Part shown: one piece after another, positions 36,059 to 44,580 of the stretch
Position numbering within the stretch: position 1 is the stretch's first letter
Layout of the letters: every line of letters begins with the position of its first letter
Source of the DNA: Methanomassiliicoccales archaeon
Lineage (GTDB): Archaea > Thermoplasmatota > Thermoplasmata > Methanomassiliicoccales > UBA472
NCBI GenBank assembly: GCA_035527755.1
Contig: DATKZX010000012.1
Span: forward strand, 1-55,213
Direction: 5' to 3'
Length of the DNA: 55,213 nt
The notes under the pieces: generated by a model
Seen by the model: only the letters and a program-made list of their open reading frames with translations
What the model was told of the DNA's origin: nothing
Databases searched by the model: none
Position numbers and translations under genes: made by a program

Positions 36059-36379
36059 TCATAGCGTGATGACCCTGTCGCTCTCGGCTATTATGCGATA
36101 GAGGTCCGCCATCTTTGACATCGGGCAGGCCTGGCTCTCCCCCTTGGCTCGCAACTTCATGCACGAGGTGCAACTGTAGGTCTTGCCTCCTGCATCCAGG
36201 AAGGCTTTGATCTCCTTGGTTATATTGAACGTCTCATTGTCCAGGTCCTCGCACTCAACTCCCTTTGCCAGCAGGAACATGTTGACATGGTCCCCCTGGG
36301 ACAAGGAATATAAGCTAAGCCTGAAGGCTTGGTAGACGGTCTCGGGATCGTTGGAATATAGAATAATCCCTAGCTTCAT
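36059..36379 (-). CDS. DsrE/DsrF-family sulfur-relay-like protein
   Basis: 106 residues. The start MKLGIILYSNDPETVYQAFRL and VNMFLLAKGVECEDL match the DsrE fold, and CTSCMKLRAKGESQACPMSKM holds three cysteines that could carry or bind sulfur. DsrE proteins move sulfane sulfur or act in related redox steps; the partner here is unknown. The ATG at 36379 is supported by a TATA-like TCATATATG at 36401-36409, leaderless distance; the longer reading overlaps lysS. Confidence 0.85.
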   Translation of the reverse strand: MKLGIILYSNDPETVYQAFRLSLYSLSQGDHVNMFLLAKGVECEDLDNETFNITKEIKAFLDAGGKTYSCTSCMKLRAKGESQACPMSKMADLYRIIAESDRVITL

Positions 36380-36446
36380 GGAAGATAGGTGGGAGTTGAA
36401 CATATATGATGATATGGAAAAATGTTTGAACGGCCGGTCCTGGAGC

Positions 36447-37979
36447 TCACGCCTCGGACAATCGTTTGAGGACGAAATCCTTGTCCATGGTGGACAGGAA
36501 GAATCCAAGTTTGGGCCCGGAACGTCGAGAGATGAACAAACGATACAGGACCTGGAAGCACACCTTGGGCTGAAGGCCGCGTTTTTTGGCCGTCTCGTAG
36601 ATGGCGTTGTGGATCAGGTCACCGATCCATTCAGTGGTCCTCAGGCGCTCTAGGAGCTCGACGATATAGTTCCGTTCGTCATCGTTGATCTCCATGTCCG
36701 GCCGCTCCGGACTGATGATATAGAGAACCTCCTCCGGGGCGAAGGCGTTCAACCAGTGGCGTACGCATTCGATCCTCTGCTTCAGGACGCCCATATCCTC
36801 CTCCGAGATGTCGTCGATGTTCATCGAGCGCTTCAAAACCTTGACCACGCCTTCGTATGAATCGGCTATCTGGGCTATACTTACCAGATGACGATATGGG
36901 ACCTGGAGCGGCAGTTTGGGCCGGACGCCCGTGGGCTGGGCGATCTCGTAGGCCCGCAGCAGATCTATCTCTTTATCATCGGCTCCGCCGTTGAAATAAA
37001 GGGACTCGACCTTGTCATATTCGTCGACGATGTCAATTATCCCCAGGCCAGGATCATAGTCGATGTGTCTCTCCGGATTGTAGCGCAGAACGCCGAAGGC
37101 CAAGACCGGAGCGGGGGTGATCAACAACGCGTCGCTCCCGGTGACCACATTGCCAGTGGACTTATGCATCTGACCCTTGCCTTTGAACTGAATGAACTCG
37201 TAGGGGATCGGATGTGGAGGCTCAATCCCAAATATCTCCCTGGCCAGGCGTACTCCGCTGTCGTAGGACCCGCCCGAGGCCGCATGGTCCTTGCCGAACG
37301 GTTCGCAGGTCACACCGAACAGCTTCCACTTCGCCGCCCATTCCACCCGCCAAGGCATCTTGCCCTGACCCTTGCGTATGTCCGCATCGCCTTCGTGACC
37401 GCAACCACACTTGTAATGCACGTAGGGGAACTCGTAGCCCAGGACCTTATCGGTGAACAATCCGCATTTCGGACATTCCGGGGTGAAGGGCCAGAAGTTC
37501 TCGGGCATCTTTCTGCCTGTGACCTCGCCCAGAATACTGGCTATGGTCGTCCTTTCCTTCAGTACCAGGTCGACGATCTCAGTGAACTTCCCCTCCTCGT
37601 AGAGCTTGTGCGTCCATATGATGCGGGGGTTGATGCCTAGTTCACCCAATGCTTCCAGGAAGGGGGTGATGAAATGTTCGGCATAATTGCCATGGCAATT
37701 ATCCGGACAGGGAATGTAACAGATGGGCTTGCCGACCTCCTTCTCGAAGCTTTCCGGAAGGAAGGGATAGCGCTTGCGCAGCGGATCGTAGGAATCGACC
37801 AGGTAGATGAAGTCGACATCAGCCGATCTATCCTTCAATGCCTTGAACACCGCGTTGGCGGTTATCGATTCCCTCAGGCTTCCCACGTGAATATATCCAG
37901 AGGGTGTGATGCCAGTGGAGATCAGGTGTTTATCGCCCCTTGCCATCAAGGTGTTTGCTATCACATCGGCCCAATGCAT
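36447..37979 (-). CDS. lysS: Lysyl-tRNA synthetase, class I
   Basis: 510 residues. The class I signatures are SGYIHVGSL (HIGH-like) and MHKSTGN (KMSKS-like), with a zinc-binding insertion CPKCGLFT...YKCGCG. The C-terminal helical anticodon domain completes the chain. Class I LysRS is the form in many archaea, replacing the class II enzyme used by most bacteria and eukaryotes. The ATG at 37979 (MHWADVIANTLM) matches the family start. Confidence 0.96.
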   Translation of the reverse strand: MHWADVIANTLMARGDKHLISTGITPSGYIHVGSLRESITANAVFKALKDRSADVDFIYLVDSYDPLRKRYPFLPESFEKEVGKPICYIPCPDNCHGNYAEHFITPFLEALGELGINPRIIWTHKLYEEGKFTEIVDLVLKERTTIASILGEVTGRKMPENFWPFTPECPKCGLFTDKVLGYEFPYVHYKCGCGHEGDADIRKGQGKMPWRVEWAAKWKLFGVTCEPFGKDHAASGGSYDSGVRLAREIFGIEPPHPIPYEFIQFKGKGQMHKSTGNVVTGSDALLITPAPVLAFGVLRYNPERHIDYDPGLGIIDIVDEYDKVESLYFNGGADDKEIDLLRAYEIAQPTGVRPKLPLQVPYRHLVSIAQIADSYEGVVKVLKRSMNIDDISEEDMGVLKQRIECVRHWLNAFAPEEVLYIISPERPDMEINDDERNYIVELLERLRTTEWIGDLIHNAIYETAKKRGLQPKVCFQVLYRLFISRRSGPKLGFFLSTMDKDFVLKRLSEA

Positions 37980-38102
37980 GCTATCAGGTCGTGAAAACCG
38001 CCCCGCATTAAAAGGTTATCGTAAACTGGATGCAGTGTTGCTTTCTAAGCGGGGTTTACTAAATATTTTTATATCCCGTTGAAGGTAGGAGGTTCGATTC
38101 AA

Positions 38103-38270
38103 ATGGCGAAGGATAAGAAGACCGGGGGTTTCCAGTCCGCTGCAGGCCTGATAAGGTACTTTGACAATGAGGACGAAAAGGCCCTGAAGATCAGTCCCGT
38201 TGTGGTCATCGCCTTGTGCGCCATCACAATAGCCATTGTGGTCGTGGCTACGGCCTTGTTCCCGACCTGA
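38103..38270 (+). CDS. Preprotein translocase subunit Sec61-beta
   Basis: 55 residues: a polar N-terminal stretch (AKDKKTGGFQSAAGLIRYFDNEDE), then one membrane helix (VVVIALCAITIAIVVVATAL) and a short end. The pattern 'sa.GLiRyfdeed...kisP..vi' is the archaeal Sec61-beta signature. It is an accessory part of the SecYE-beta channel. The ATG at 38103 follows GGAGGT at 11 bases; an upstream non-ATG start at 38079 is unlikely. Confidence 0.92.
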   Translation: MAKDKKTGGFQSAAGLIRYFDNEDEKALKISPVVVIALCAITIAIVVVATALFPT

Positions 38271-38296
38271 AAAATAAAAAAAATTATTTTGGGCCC

Positions 38297-39529
38297 TCAC
38301 TCATCTGGTGGGGCCAATTCACATTTCTTGCCTAGCTTCCTCTGGAAGGTGTAAGTCAATAACGGCGGAGCTACCAATGTTGTCGCCAGGGACATGAACA
38401 CGATGGTGTTATAGACCCCCAGCTCCACGATTGACATGCTCAGTCCGATGCTGGCAACGATAAGACCCACCTCACCCCTGGGGACCATGCCCACACCGAT
38501 GATGGCAGCCGACTTTCCTCCCAGCTTCTTGGCCCCTATTCCACAGCCGACGAACTTGGTGACTATGGCTAGCAGTGTGATGATGATCGCCAGTATCAAC
38601 ACGTCACCGAACGCCGCCAGGGACACGCTGATTCCTACGAACACGAAGAAGAACGGGGTCAGGAACTCGGTGATGGGCCCTATCTTCTCCTCACAGGGCC
38701 AGGTATCCTTGAACTCCGCGAAGGCCATACCGGCCAGGAAAGCGCCTATGATGGCTGCCAGCCCGAGGAACGAGGATACTGATGAGAGGGCGAAGCAGAT
38801 GATGAGCGCCAGGGGCAAGGGGCTGATGCCTCTCGTCCTTCTCTCGGCGGTACATACTTGGGTGGCCTTCTTTTCGTTCCTTTTCTTCATCACTTTTGGC
38901 AGTAACAAGGAGCCTATGAATATGACCGCCAGGACGAACAGCACCGCCTCGAAGGAGACCACACCCACCTGGACTATGTCCAGGGCTCCACCGCCAGCGA
39001 TGCCTACCACTACGGCAAGGACGATCATGCCCAGTATGTCATCGATGACCGCTGCCCCGATGATCACCCGGGACTCGATGGCGTGCATGAGGTTCATGTC
39101 CTTGATGACCCGGGCGGTGATGCCTACGCTGGTGGCCACCATTGCCGCTCCGACGAACAGGGCCTCGACGGTCCCGTATCCGAGACCGACCATCAGAACA
39201 TATCCGACGAAGAACGGGAGGATCACACCGAACACTGCCACCAATATTGCCGTTTTACCGACCTTGCGAATGGTGCTGAACGGTGTTTCCAAGCCCACAG
39301 TGAACAAAAGGAATATGACACCCAGTTCTTTCAATACCTCGAAGACCTCGGTATCCGAACCCAGGTTGATGAATTCATACAGGAACGTATTGGCGATCAC
39401 GATACCCACCATGATCTCCCCGATGACGGTAGGGACCTTGACCCTGTTACAAATCATCTTGGCCACTTCGACCAAGACGATGATCATAAAAAGCTGGAAC
39501 AGAACCGTCTGTATGAAGTCTTGTGCCAT
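38297..39529 (-). CDS. CPA2-family Na+(K+)/H+ antiporter
   Basis: 410 residues with about 12-13 membrane helices. GEIMVGIVIANTF, FLLFTVGLETPFSTIRKVG, and the VIIGAAVIDDILGMIVLA segment (the paired Asp of the transport site) place it in the KefB/NapA-like CPA2 group; GMVPRGEVGLIVASIGL is the conserved late helix. It lacks a C-terminal TrkA/RCK domain. Probable role: pH or sodium homeostasis. Ion specificity cannot be read with certainty. Confidence 0.93.
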   Translation of the reverse strand: MAQDFIQTVLFQLFMIIVLVEVAKMICNRVKVPTVIGEIMVGIVIANTFLYEFINLGSDTEVFEVLKELGVIFLLFTVGLETPFSTIRKVGKTAILVAVFGVILPFFVGYVLMVGLGYGTVEALFVGAAMVATSVGITARVIKDMNLMHAIESRVIIGAAVIDDILGMIVLAVVVGIAGGGALDIVQVGVVSFEAVLFVLAVIFIGSLLLPKVMKKRNEKKATQVCTAERRTRGISPLPLALIICFALSSVSSFLGLAAIIGAFLAGMAFAEFKDTWPCEEKIGPITEFLTPFFFVFVGISVSLAAFGDVLILAIIITLLAIVTKFVGCGIGAKKLGGKSAAIIGVGMVPRGEVGLIVASIGLSMSIVELGVYNTIVFMSLATTLVAPPLLTYTFQRKLGKKCELAPPDE

Positions 39530-39709
39530 TGCGTTTACGGGTATGCGTTATTCATATATTAAGTCCTAATGAACCTCCCTGGCAATTAATTTAAATTGTG
39601 ATATAGTAATTTAATAGCAACATTCATCGAATTCAAAATACCAGGCGAACGGTGAATGGAAAAAACATAAGTAAGGTAATATAATCGAAGCGCTCAGAGA
39701 GGAAATACA

Positions 39710-40246
39710 ATGTCACTATGGAAGAAGGTCCCCTCGGGACGCAATCCACCCGAGATCATCAATGTCATCATCGAGACCCCTAAGGACAGCAAGAACAAGT
39801 ACGAGGTGTCCAAGGAGTTCGACTGCATGTTGCTGGACCGCGTACTGCATTCTAGCGTAGTTTTCCCGTTGGCCTACGGGCTCATCCCCCGCACCTTCTA
39901 CGACGACGGGGATCCACTGGACGCCATGGTGCTCATCAGTGAGCCGACCTTCCCCGGCTGCGTGGTCGAGGCTCGCCCCATCGGTGTGCTGGAGATGAGC
40001 GACGAGAAGGGACAGGACGACAAGATCCTAACGGTGGCTTGCGGTGACCCCAAGAACAACCAATATTTCGAGCTGGAGGACATTCCTCAGCATTATCTGG
40101 ATGAGATATCCGAGTTCTTCAAGACCTATAAAAGGCTGGAGGAGAAGAAGAGCACCAACGTCATCGGTTGGCAGGGCCGTGCCCGCGCCACCGAGATCAT
40201 CTCCGATTCCCTGACCCTTTTCCGCAATAAGTTCGGTTACAAATAG
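39710..40246 (+). CDS. ppa: Inorganic pyrophosphatase (family I)
   Basis: 178 residues. The active site is seen in KNKYEVSKEFDC, FPLAYGLIPRTFYDDGDPLDAMVL (metal-binding Asps) and CGDPKNNQYFELEDIP, then IGWQGRARATEII. It hydrolyses PPi from tRNA charging and nucleic-acid synthesis. An AGAGGA site precedes the ATG. The stop is TAG, and the gene ends one base before the convergent DUF2117-like gene. Confidence 0.96.
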   Translation: MSLWKKVPSGRNPPEIINVIIETPKDSKNKYEVSKEFDCMLLDRVLHSSVVFPLAYGLIPRTFYDDGDPLDAMVLISEPTFPGCVVEARPIGVLEMSDEKGQDDKILTVACGDPKNNQYFELEDIPQHYLDEISEFFKTYKRLEEKKSTNVIGWQGRARATEIISDSLTLFRNKFGYK

Positions 40247-40247
40247 G

Positions 40248-41312
40248 TCAGAAAACCCTTTCCCACAACAACCTCTTTCCGCTCACTGTACGCACCAGGG
40301 CGGCCATCTCCTCAATTTTCATCGAAAGCGGGATGCGATCCGCATGTGCGAAACAGCGTTCTTTGATCTCGGCGCCTACTAGATCATCATTTCCAGGTTC
40401 CAGGCGGAAGAGGAACGACCCTGGATAGAATATCTCCTCCTTCGATATGCCGTCCTCGTCGCCGTCGGTGATGGCGATGACCGGTATCCCCAATCGGAAC
40501 AGCAGGGCCGAAGCGATCTTGCTGGTATCGTCGCCTACCGTGACCACATAGGAGGCGTCCCGGCATCGGAAGACCGATTCCTCGGCGCAATGGTCGATGA
40601 TGCAGACCGCGTTCCCGAGAGAACGAAGACTGCGCGGCCGACCACTGGTCCGACGGACCTGACCGCTGCGGACGATCGCCGTGCGGATATCGAAATCGCC
40701 CAGACGCTCCACCCCCGTAGGTTTGATGGTCAATCCCTCGGCCCTCAATTCCCCGGAAGGGGTTTGGGACAGTACCACCTCATCTCTCAAGGCCCGACCG
40801 ATCACGTGACCGTTGATCCAGACGAACTCACCGTTCCTGACGCCGCTCAACCGCCTGACAGTAAGGTCGGCGGTCTCTACGGACCCTCGGAGGTCCAGGA
40901 CCTCACCTATCGTCAAGGGGAGGATGCGGTGCAGCAAGGGGTCGTCAGCAGACCAGATAATGCTCAGACCATTGTCCACCTGGACCACCGCGGCGGATAT
41001 CGGCAGGACCTTGGTCATCACCAAACGGCCGAAGCCGAGCGCGGAGTCACGGTCCTTGCCGTAATTGACCAGCACCACGACGTCCGCCTCCGCGGCCATC
41101 TGCCTGATGGCCGTCGAGGGCAGTTCGCGGGAATCATGGGCGATCACGTCCTCCAGACCGGAATCTATGACCGCCGCCACCGCCGTAGCTCCACCGACCC
41201 GGGCTCTGACCTCACCTATCATTGCGGCGCGCCGAATGACCTCCAAGGCCAGCCCGCTGTCCACCGCCTCAGGTCCATGGACCACCACGGCCGTTCTCAT
41301 GCCAGTATCCAT
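40248..41312 (-). CDS. DUF2117-like conserved archaeal protein
   Basis: 354 residues, soluble. It opens RTAVVVHGPEAVDSGLALEVI, then has alternating strands and Gly-rich loops (VRARVGGATAVAAVIDSG, VVVLVNYGKDRDSALGFG) and a C-terminal VVTVGDDTSKIASALLFRLG...IPVIAITDGDEDGI. This layout matches the methanogen family I remember as DUF2117, function unknown; the alpha/beta pattern with TDGDxDG could bind a nucleotide or metal. The ATG at 41312 is at leaderless distance from a TATA-like AAATATGTAA (41334-41343). Confidence 0.72.
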   Translation of the reverse strand: MDTGMRTAVVVHGPEAVDSGLALEVIRRAAMIGEVRARVGGATAVAAVIDSGLEDVIAHDSRELPSTAIRQMAAEADVVVLVNYGKDRDSALGFGRLVMTKVLPISAAVVQVDNGLSIIWSADDPLLHRILPLTIGEVLDLRGSVETADLTVRRLSGVRNGEFVWINGHVIGRALRDEVVLSQTPSGELRAEGLTIKPTGVERLGDFDIRTAIVRSGQVRRTSGRPRSLRSLGNAVCIIDHCAEESVFRCRDASYVVTVGDDTSKIASALLFRLGIPVIAITDGDEDGISKEEIFYPGSFLFRLEPGNDDLVGAEIKERCFAHADRIPLSMKIEEMAALVRTVSGKRLLWERVF

Positions 41313-41370
41313 TCGGACCGGTCAACTCGCCAGAAATATGTAATTCTTGGGTTGGAACGCCGATCCGGTA

Positions 41371-41652
41371 TCAGCTCAGCTCCTTCTCCACCTCTTTCCT
41401 TCCCTCTTCCATCTCCTCGCTCTGTTCATGGTCGATGAGCAGCAGCAATGTTTGGAACTCGCCCACGTGGGTCTTCTCCTCCTTGGCCACGTCCAAAAGG
41501 ATCCGCTTGATCTTGTGATCGTTGGTCATGGCCGCCATCTGCTCGTACAGGCTCACCGCGTCCAGCTCGGCGATGATCGCCGCCCGCAATATCTCCCGGT
41601 CCAGATGGTCTTCTTTGACGTTCGTCAGATCAATAGGCAGTTTTGACATCAT
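41371..41652 (-). CDS. Small ferritin-like diiron protein (encapsulated-ferritin type)
   Basis: 93 residues forming two predicted helices with the motif AELDAVSLYEQ and AKEEKTHVGEFQTLLLLID, that is, Glu...E..H as in the half-ferritins (EncFtn/rubrerythrin-like), which assemble a diiron site from two chains. Related proteins oxidise Fe(II), often inside encapsulin shells; no encapsulin gene is visible here. The acidic tail EEMEEGRKEVEKELS could be a targeting peptide or solubility tail. Start may be the first or second of two adjacent ATG codons. Confidence 0.78.
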   Translation of the reverse strand: MMSKLPIDLTNVKEDHLDREILRAAIIAELDAVSLYEQMAAMTNDHKIKRILLDVAKEEKTHVGEFQTLLLLIDHEQSEEMEEGRKEVEKELS

Positions 41653-41882
41653 GGTATCAACGGATGTTATTACGATCCATGGCAGATATAATTAGTGAAA
41701 GTTCCCTCGCGTTCATATCGCCATCGCGGCAGCAATCGATAAATGCGGACGATCCCATTTCCGAGGAAGGTGTGTGATCCGCCTTTACCGACGATGGAAA
41801 ATTTGACCGGAAGGATGAAGTCCTTTTCTCCCACGAGGCTGTCAAGCACCAACCAGGGAGCGATAGGACAGCTCCGGAACCA
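41653..41882 (+). other. Open stretch interrupted by TGA upstream of the small zinc-ribbon gene
   Basis: In the frame of the gene at 41883, an ATG at 41681 opens 31 codons (MADIISESSLAFISPSRQQS...), ends in TGA at 41775-41777, and continues without further stops into the GTG at 41883 (for example FDRKDEVLFSHEAVKHQ). It may be a broken N-terminal region, a sequencing error, or chance. Confidence 0.3.
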
Positions 41883-42176
41883 GTGCATGTTTCGGTACTC
41901 GTGCTGGCGAGCGTAGGCGGGATGATATTCTTTCTGGGATCGTTCTTCGGCCTGATCGCCCTTCTGGGGGTAGCGGGGTTCTTGATCCCTGCCCTGGTCA
42001 TCTGCTCCATTGGTGCGTTGATGATGGTGGCGGGGTGGCTATCGTGGCGCAAGGACCAGCATCACCATGGTGCGGCGATCGAGAAAGAGAAGGAACGATT
42101 GCTTTGCGACTATTGTGGAGGAATGAACGCCGAAGGTGAACTGCAATGCCGTTTCTGTGGCGCTCCCCTACGTTAA
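41883..42176 (+). CDS. Small membrane protein with C-terminal zinc ribbon
   Basis: 97 residues in the shortest reading. Two hydrophobic helices (VLVLASVGGMIFFLGSFFGL and a second near 33-52) precede a His-rich turn (DQHHHGAAIEKEKE) and a zinc ribbon, CDYCGGMNAEGELQCRFCG. It belongs to the class of tiny membrane-zinc-ribbon proteins common in Thermoplasmatota, without a known role. The GTG start is uncertain because the frame stays open upstream to a TGA at 41775. It converges on the NifX-like gene two bases later. Confidence 0.7.
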   Translation: MHVSVLVLASVGGMIFFLGSFFGLIALLGVAGFLIPALVICSIGALMMVAGWLSWRKDQHHHGAAIEKEKERLLCDYCGGMNAEGELQCRFCGAPLR

Positions 42177-42178
42177 GC

Positions 42179-42577
42179 TCAGATGCCTAGATATCCACCA
42201 TAGGTGGCCTTTTTACACACTGGCAGTTTACCTTTCAGGCATTTTTCCAGTATGTCACCGACCTTGCCTTCGCAACCAGCGTGCACTTTCACCCCTGCGG
42301 ACTCCAACTGCTTGTACGCCCGGGGTCCGATGGTTCCAGTGATCACTACGTCCACCTTTTGATCGGTAAGCTCCTTCGCTACCCGGACACCCGATTCGCT
42401 TCCCGCCCTCTTTACCAGGTTCTCCATGACCAGATGGTTCTTGGGGTCCCCTTCGAAAATTATGAAGAAAGAGCTCCTGGCTATGGAAGCGATCTCTCCT
42501 TGAAGACTATCGGTCTTGGAGGTCACCGCTAAGCGGCAAGGCCTCTCATCGCCGATCTTCTTACTCTTTCCTGCCAT
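42179..42577 (-). CDS. NifX/NifB-type dinitrogenase cofactor-binding family protein
   Basis: 132 residues. RLAVTSKTDSLQGEIASIARSSFF opens a ribonuclease H-like NifX fold; VVITGTIGPRAYKQLESAGVKVHAG is its signature loop, and the end has CLKGKLPVC with two cysteines. Stand-alone homologues occur in many methanogens and non-diazotrophs (MTH1175-like), so nitrogen fixation should not be assumed; they may bind Fe-S or Fe-Mo clusters. Confidence 0.9.
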   Translation of the reverse strand: MAGKSKKIGDERPCRLAVTSKTDSLQGEIASIARSSFFIIFEGDPKNHLVMENLVKRAGSESGVRVAKELTDQKVDVVITGTIGPRAYKQLESAGVKVHAGCEGKVGDILEKCLKGKLPVCKKATYGGYLGI

Positions 42578-42811
42578 ATTTTACACCGTTAATACATTGG
42601 GTATCTGACCTTATCTTTCTTTCTATTGCCCTAAAGAAGTTTACAAATGTGTCCGGTTAGGCACGATCGCCCGATGACCGCGTTCCAAACCGGTAAATGG
42701 ACATCTTCAAGGCAGACCATAAAAATGGACACATATACTGGACGAATCTATTTTCAACCTCTTCCAGTAAACATTTATTAGCTTATAGGGAATGGTGAGG
42801 GCGGGAATTCA

Positions 42812-43798
42812 ATGGCCGACACGGGGGAAGTGGTCATCGACGTCAAGGGTCTGGTGCGTAAGTACCAAAGCAGTTCTGGCATCTTTCATCAGAAGAAGAA
42901 GGAGACCCTGGCCGTGGACCACATAGATCTGGAAGTGAGGCGTGGCGAGCTGTTCGGGCTGCTCGGCCCCAATGGCGCCGGGAAGACCACCACCATCAAG
43001 GTCCTGACCACCCTGCTGCTCCCAACAGAAGGCAGCGTGAAGATACTGGGCTACGATGTTGTCAAACAATCCATGGAAGTACGAAAACGCATCGGGCTGA
43101 TATTGGGTGGTGAGCGGGGGCTCTACTACCGCATAACGGCGCGTCAGAACCTGAGGTACTTCGCGGACATCTATGGTGTTCCAATAGGGATCAGGGACAA
43201 GAGGATAGCGGAGGTTCTGGAAAAGGTCGACCTGACCGATAAGGCCGACACCCGGGTGGAGGACTACTCCCGGGGCATGAAGCAGCGCCTGCACATCGCC
43301 AAAGGCATCGTTCACGATCCAGAGCTCATTTTCATGGACGAACTGACCATTGGTCTGGACCCGCAGGCGGCCCGCGACGCCAGGGATATGGCGAAGGCCC
43401 TTGTGACCGAGGGCAAGACCATACTCTTGACGACGCACTATATGTACGAGGCCGATGAGCTGTGCGATCGCATCGGGGTCATCACCAAGGGGAAGATCGT
43501 GGCCATGAACACTCCTGAGGCCCTCAAGTCCCTGGTGCGGGACACCTCGGTCATAGAGGTGGAGGGGTTCGGCATCACCAATGACGACCTGGAATCCCTG
43601 AAGGGACTGGACGGTGTGCGCACCGTTTCGGCCAACATGTGCGAGGACAAGCAGACCATGAGGGTTCAGGTAAGCGACCCATCGGGCATGCTTCCCAAGG
43701 TCACCCATCTGCTGGAGGATCGGAAGGTCATCGGCATGAGGGTCAAGGAACCGACGTTGGAGGACGCCTACCTCTGGTTGGTGAGGGAAGATGCCTAG
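42812..43798 (+). CDS. ABC-2 exporter ATP-binding protein
   Basis: 328 residues. Walker A LGPNGAGKTTTIKVL, signature YSRGMKQRLHIAKG, Walker B LIFMDELTIGLDP (Leu replaces the usual Pro after Glu), and the H-loop LLTTHYMYEADELCDRIG. The C-terminal 70 residues form the DrrA/NatA-type extension. It powers the two permeases that follow. An insertion after the first strand (SSGIFHQKKKE) is basic. GGTGAGGG precedes the ATG. The stop TAG overlaps the ATG of the next gene. Confidence 0.95.
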   Translation: MADTGEVVIDVKGLVRKYQSSSGIFHQKKKETLAVDHIDLEVRRGELFGLLGPNGAGKTTTIKVLTTLLLPTEGSVKILGYDVVKQSMEVRKRIGLILGGERGLYYRITARQNLRYFADIYGVPIGIRDKRIAEVLEKVDLTDKADTRVEDYSRGMKQRLHIAKGIVHDPELIFMDELTIGLDPQAARDARDMAKALVTEGKTILLTTHYMYEADELCDRIGVITKGKIVAMNTPEALKSLVRDTSVIEVEGFGITNDDLESLKGLDGVRTVSANMCEDKQTMRVQVSDPSGMLPKVTHLLEDRKVIGMRVKEPTLEDAYLWLVREDA

Positions 43799-44579
43799 AT
43801 TGCGAGCGCTGACCGCCTCCTTCCGCCATCAGGCCGCGATCTTCTGGGCCGAACCGCAGTGGATTGTACCTAACATCATCGCCCCTTTCGTACTGGCCAT
43901 GGTGGTCTTGATGTTGTTCAGGGAACCAAGCCCAGAAGCCCTCCTCTACGCCGTTCTGGGGGGAGGGATGATGGGGATGTGGGGGAACACGCTGTACGCT
44001 TCCGGGTTCTCCATCCAGTCGGACCGCTGGTGGGGCACGGTGGATGCCATATTCGCGGCGCCCAGCTCTCTGATATGGATAATCGGCGGCCGGACCATCT
44101 GGCACGCCCTCATCGGCATCATCAACGGATTGTTCGTGCTGGTGGTGGCGGTGTTGATATTTCAGATGCCTTTCGTGGTGGCAGATATGCCACAGTTCCT
44201 GCTGGCCTTCATGCTCACGCTGCTTTCCCTGGCCGCCCTGGGCATGCTTTTCAGCGCTGCCTTCGTGCTGACCCGCTCAGCCCAGGTGCTGACCAACGGC
44301 CTGGAGTACCCGATATACGTGGGGACGGGAAGCATGTTCCCCATCGCGCTATTGCCATTCTGGACCAACCCGCTCTCCTTGAGCCTGGCGCCCACCTGGG
44401 GGATAGATGCCATAAGATACGCCGCGCTCGATGGTTACCCTCATGGTTTTTCCGCTGGCTACTGGGGAGACCTGCTGGCATTGGCACTGCTATCGCTATT
44501 CTATCTGACCGTGTCGATCTGGCTCTATAAGGCGGTGGACAAGAGGGCCAGGAAGACCGCCAACCTCATGAGGTATTGA
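43791..44579 (+). CDS. ABC-2 type permease, first subunit
   Basis: 262 residues with six predicted membrane helices. ASFRHQAAIFWAEPQWIVPNII opens with an amphipathic stretch, followed by helices around 30-48, 60-80, 105-135, 140-160, 175-195 and 225-250. It resembles ABC2_membrane permeases of multidrug or polysaccharide exporters. It overlaps the ATPase gene by eight bases. Confidence 0.9.
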   Translation: MPRLRALTASFRHQAAIFWAEPQWIVPNIIAPFVLAMVVLMLFREPSPEALLYAVLGGGMMGMWGNTLYASGFSIQSDRWWGTVDAIFAAPSSLIWIIGGRTIWHALIGIINGLFVLVVAVLIFQMPFVVADMPQFLLAFMLTLLSLAALGMLFSAAFVLTRSAQVLTNGLEYPIYVGTGSMFPIALLPFWTNPLSLSLAPTWGIDAIRYAALDGYPHGFSAGYWGDLLALALLSLFYLTVSIWLYKAVDKRARKTANLMRY

Positions 44580-44580
44580 C

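Noticed and set aside
41681-41777. Selenocysteine at TGA 41775
   Set aside because: No SECIS-like structure was apparent and the surrounding residues do not resemble a known selenoprotein.
41657-42052. Reverse-strand open frame of 131 codons
   Set aside because: It lies opposite a forward gene with a clear zinc ribbon and membrane helices; its translation is low-complexity and lacks domain features.
42179-42577. Evidence for nitrogen fixation from the NifX-like gene
   Set aside because: Stand-alone homologues are common in organisms without nitrogenase and no other nif gene is present.
42600-42811. Imperfect inverted and direct repeats (TGTCCGGTT, AAATGGACA) before the ABC exporter
   Set aside because: The arms pair only with a large asymmetric bulge and the direct repeats are nine bases; too weak to call an operator.
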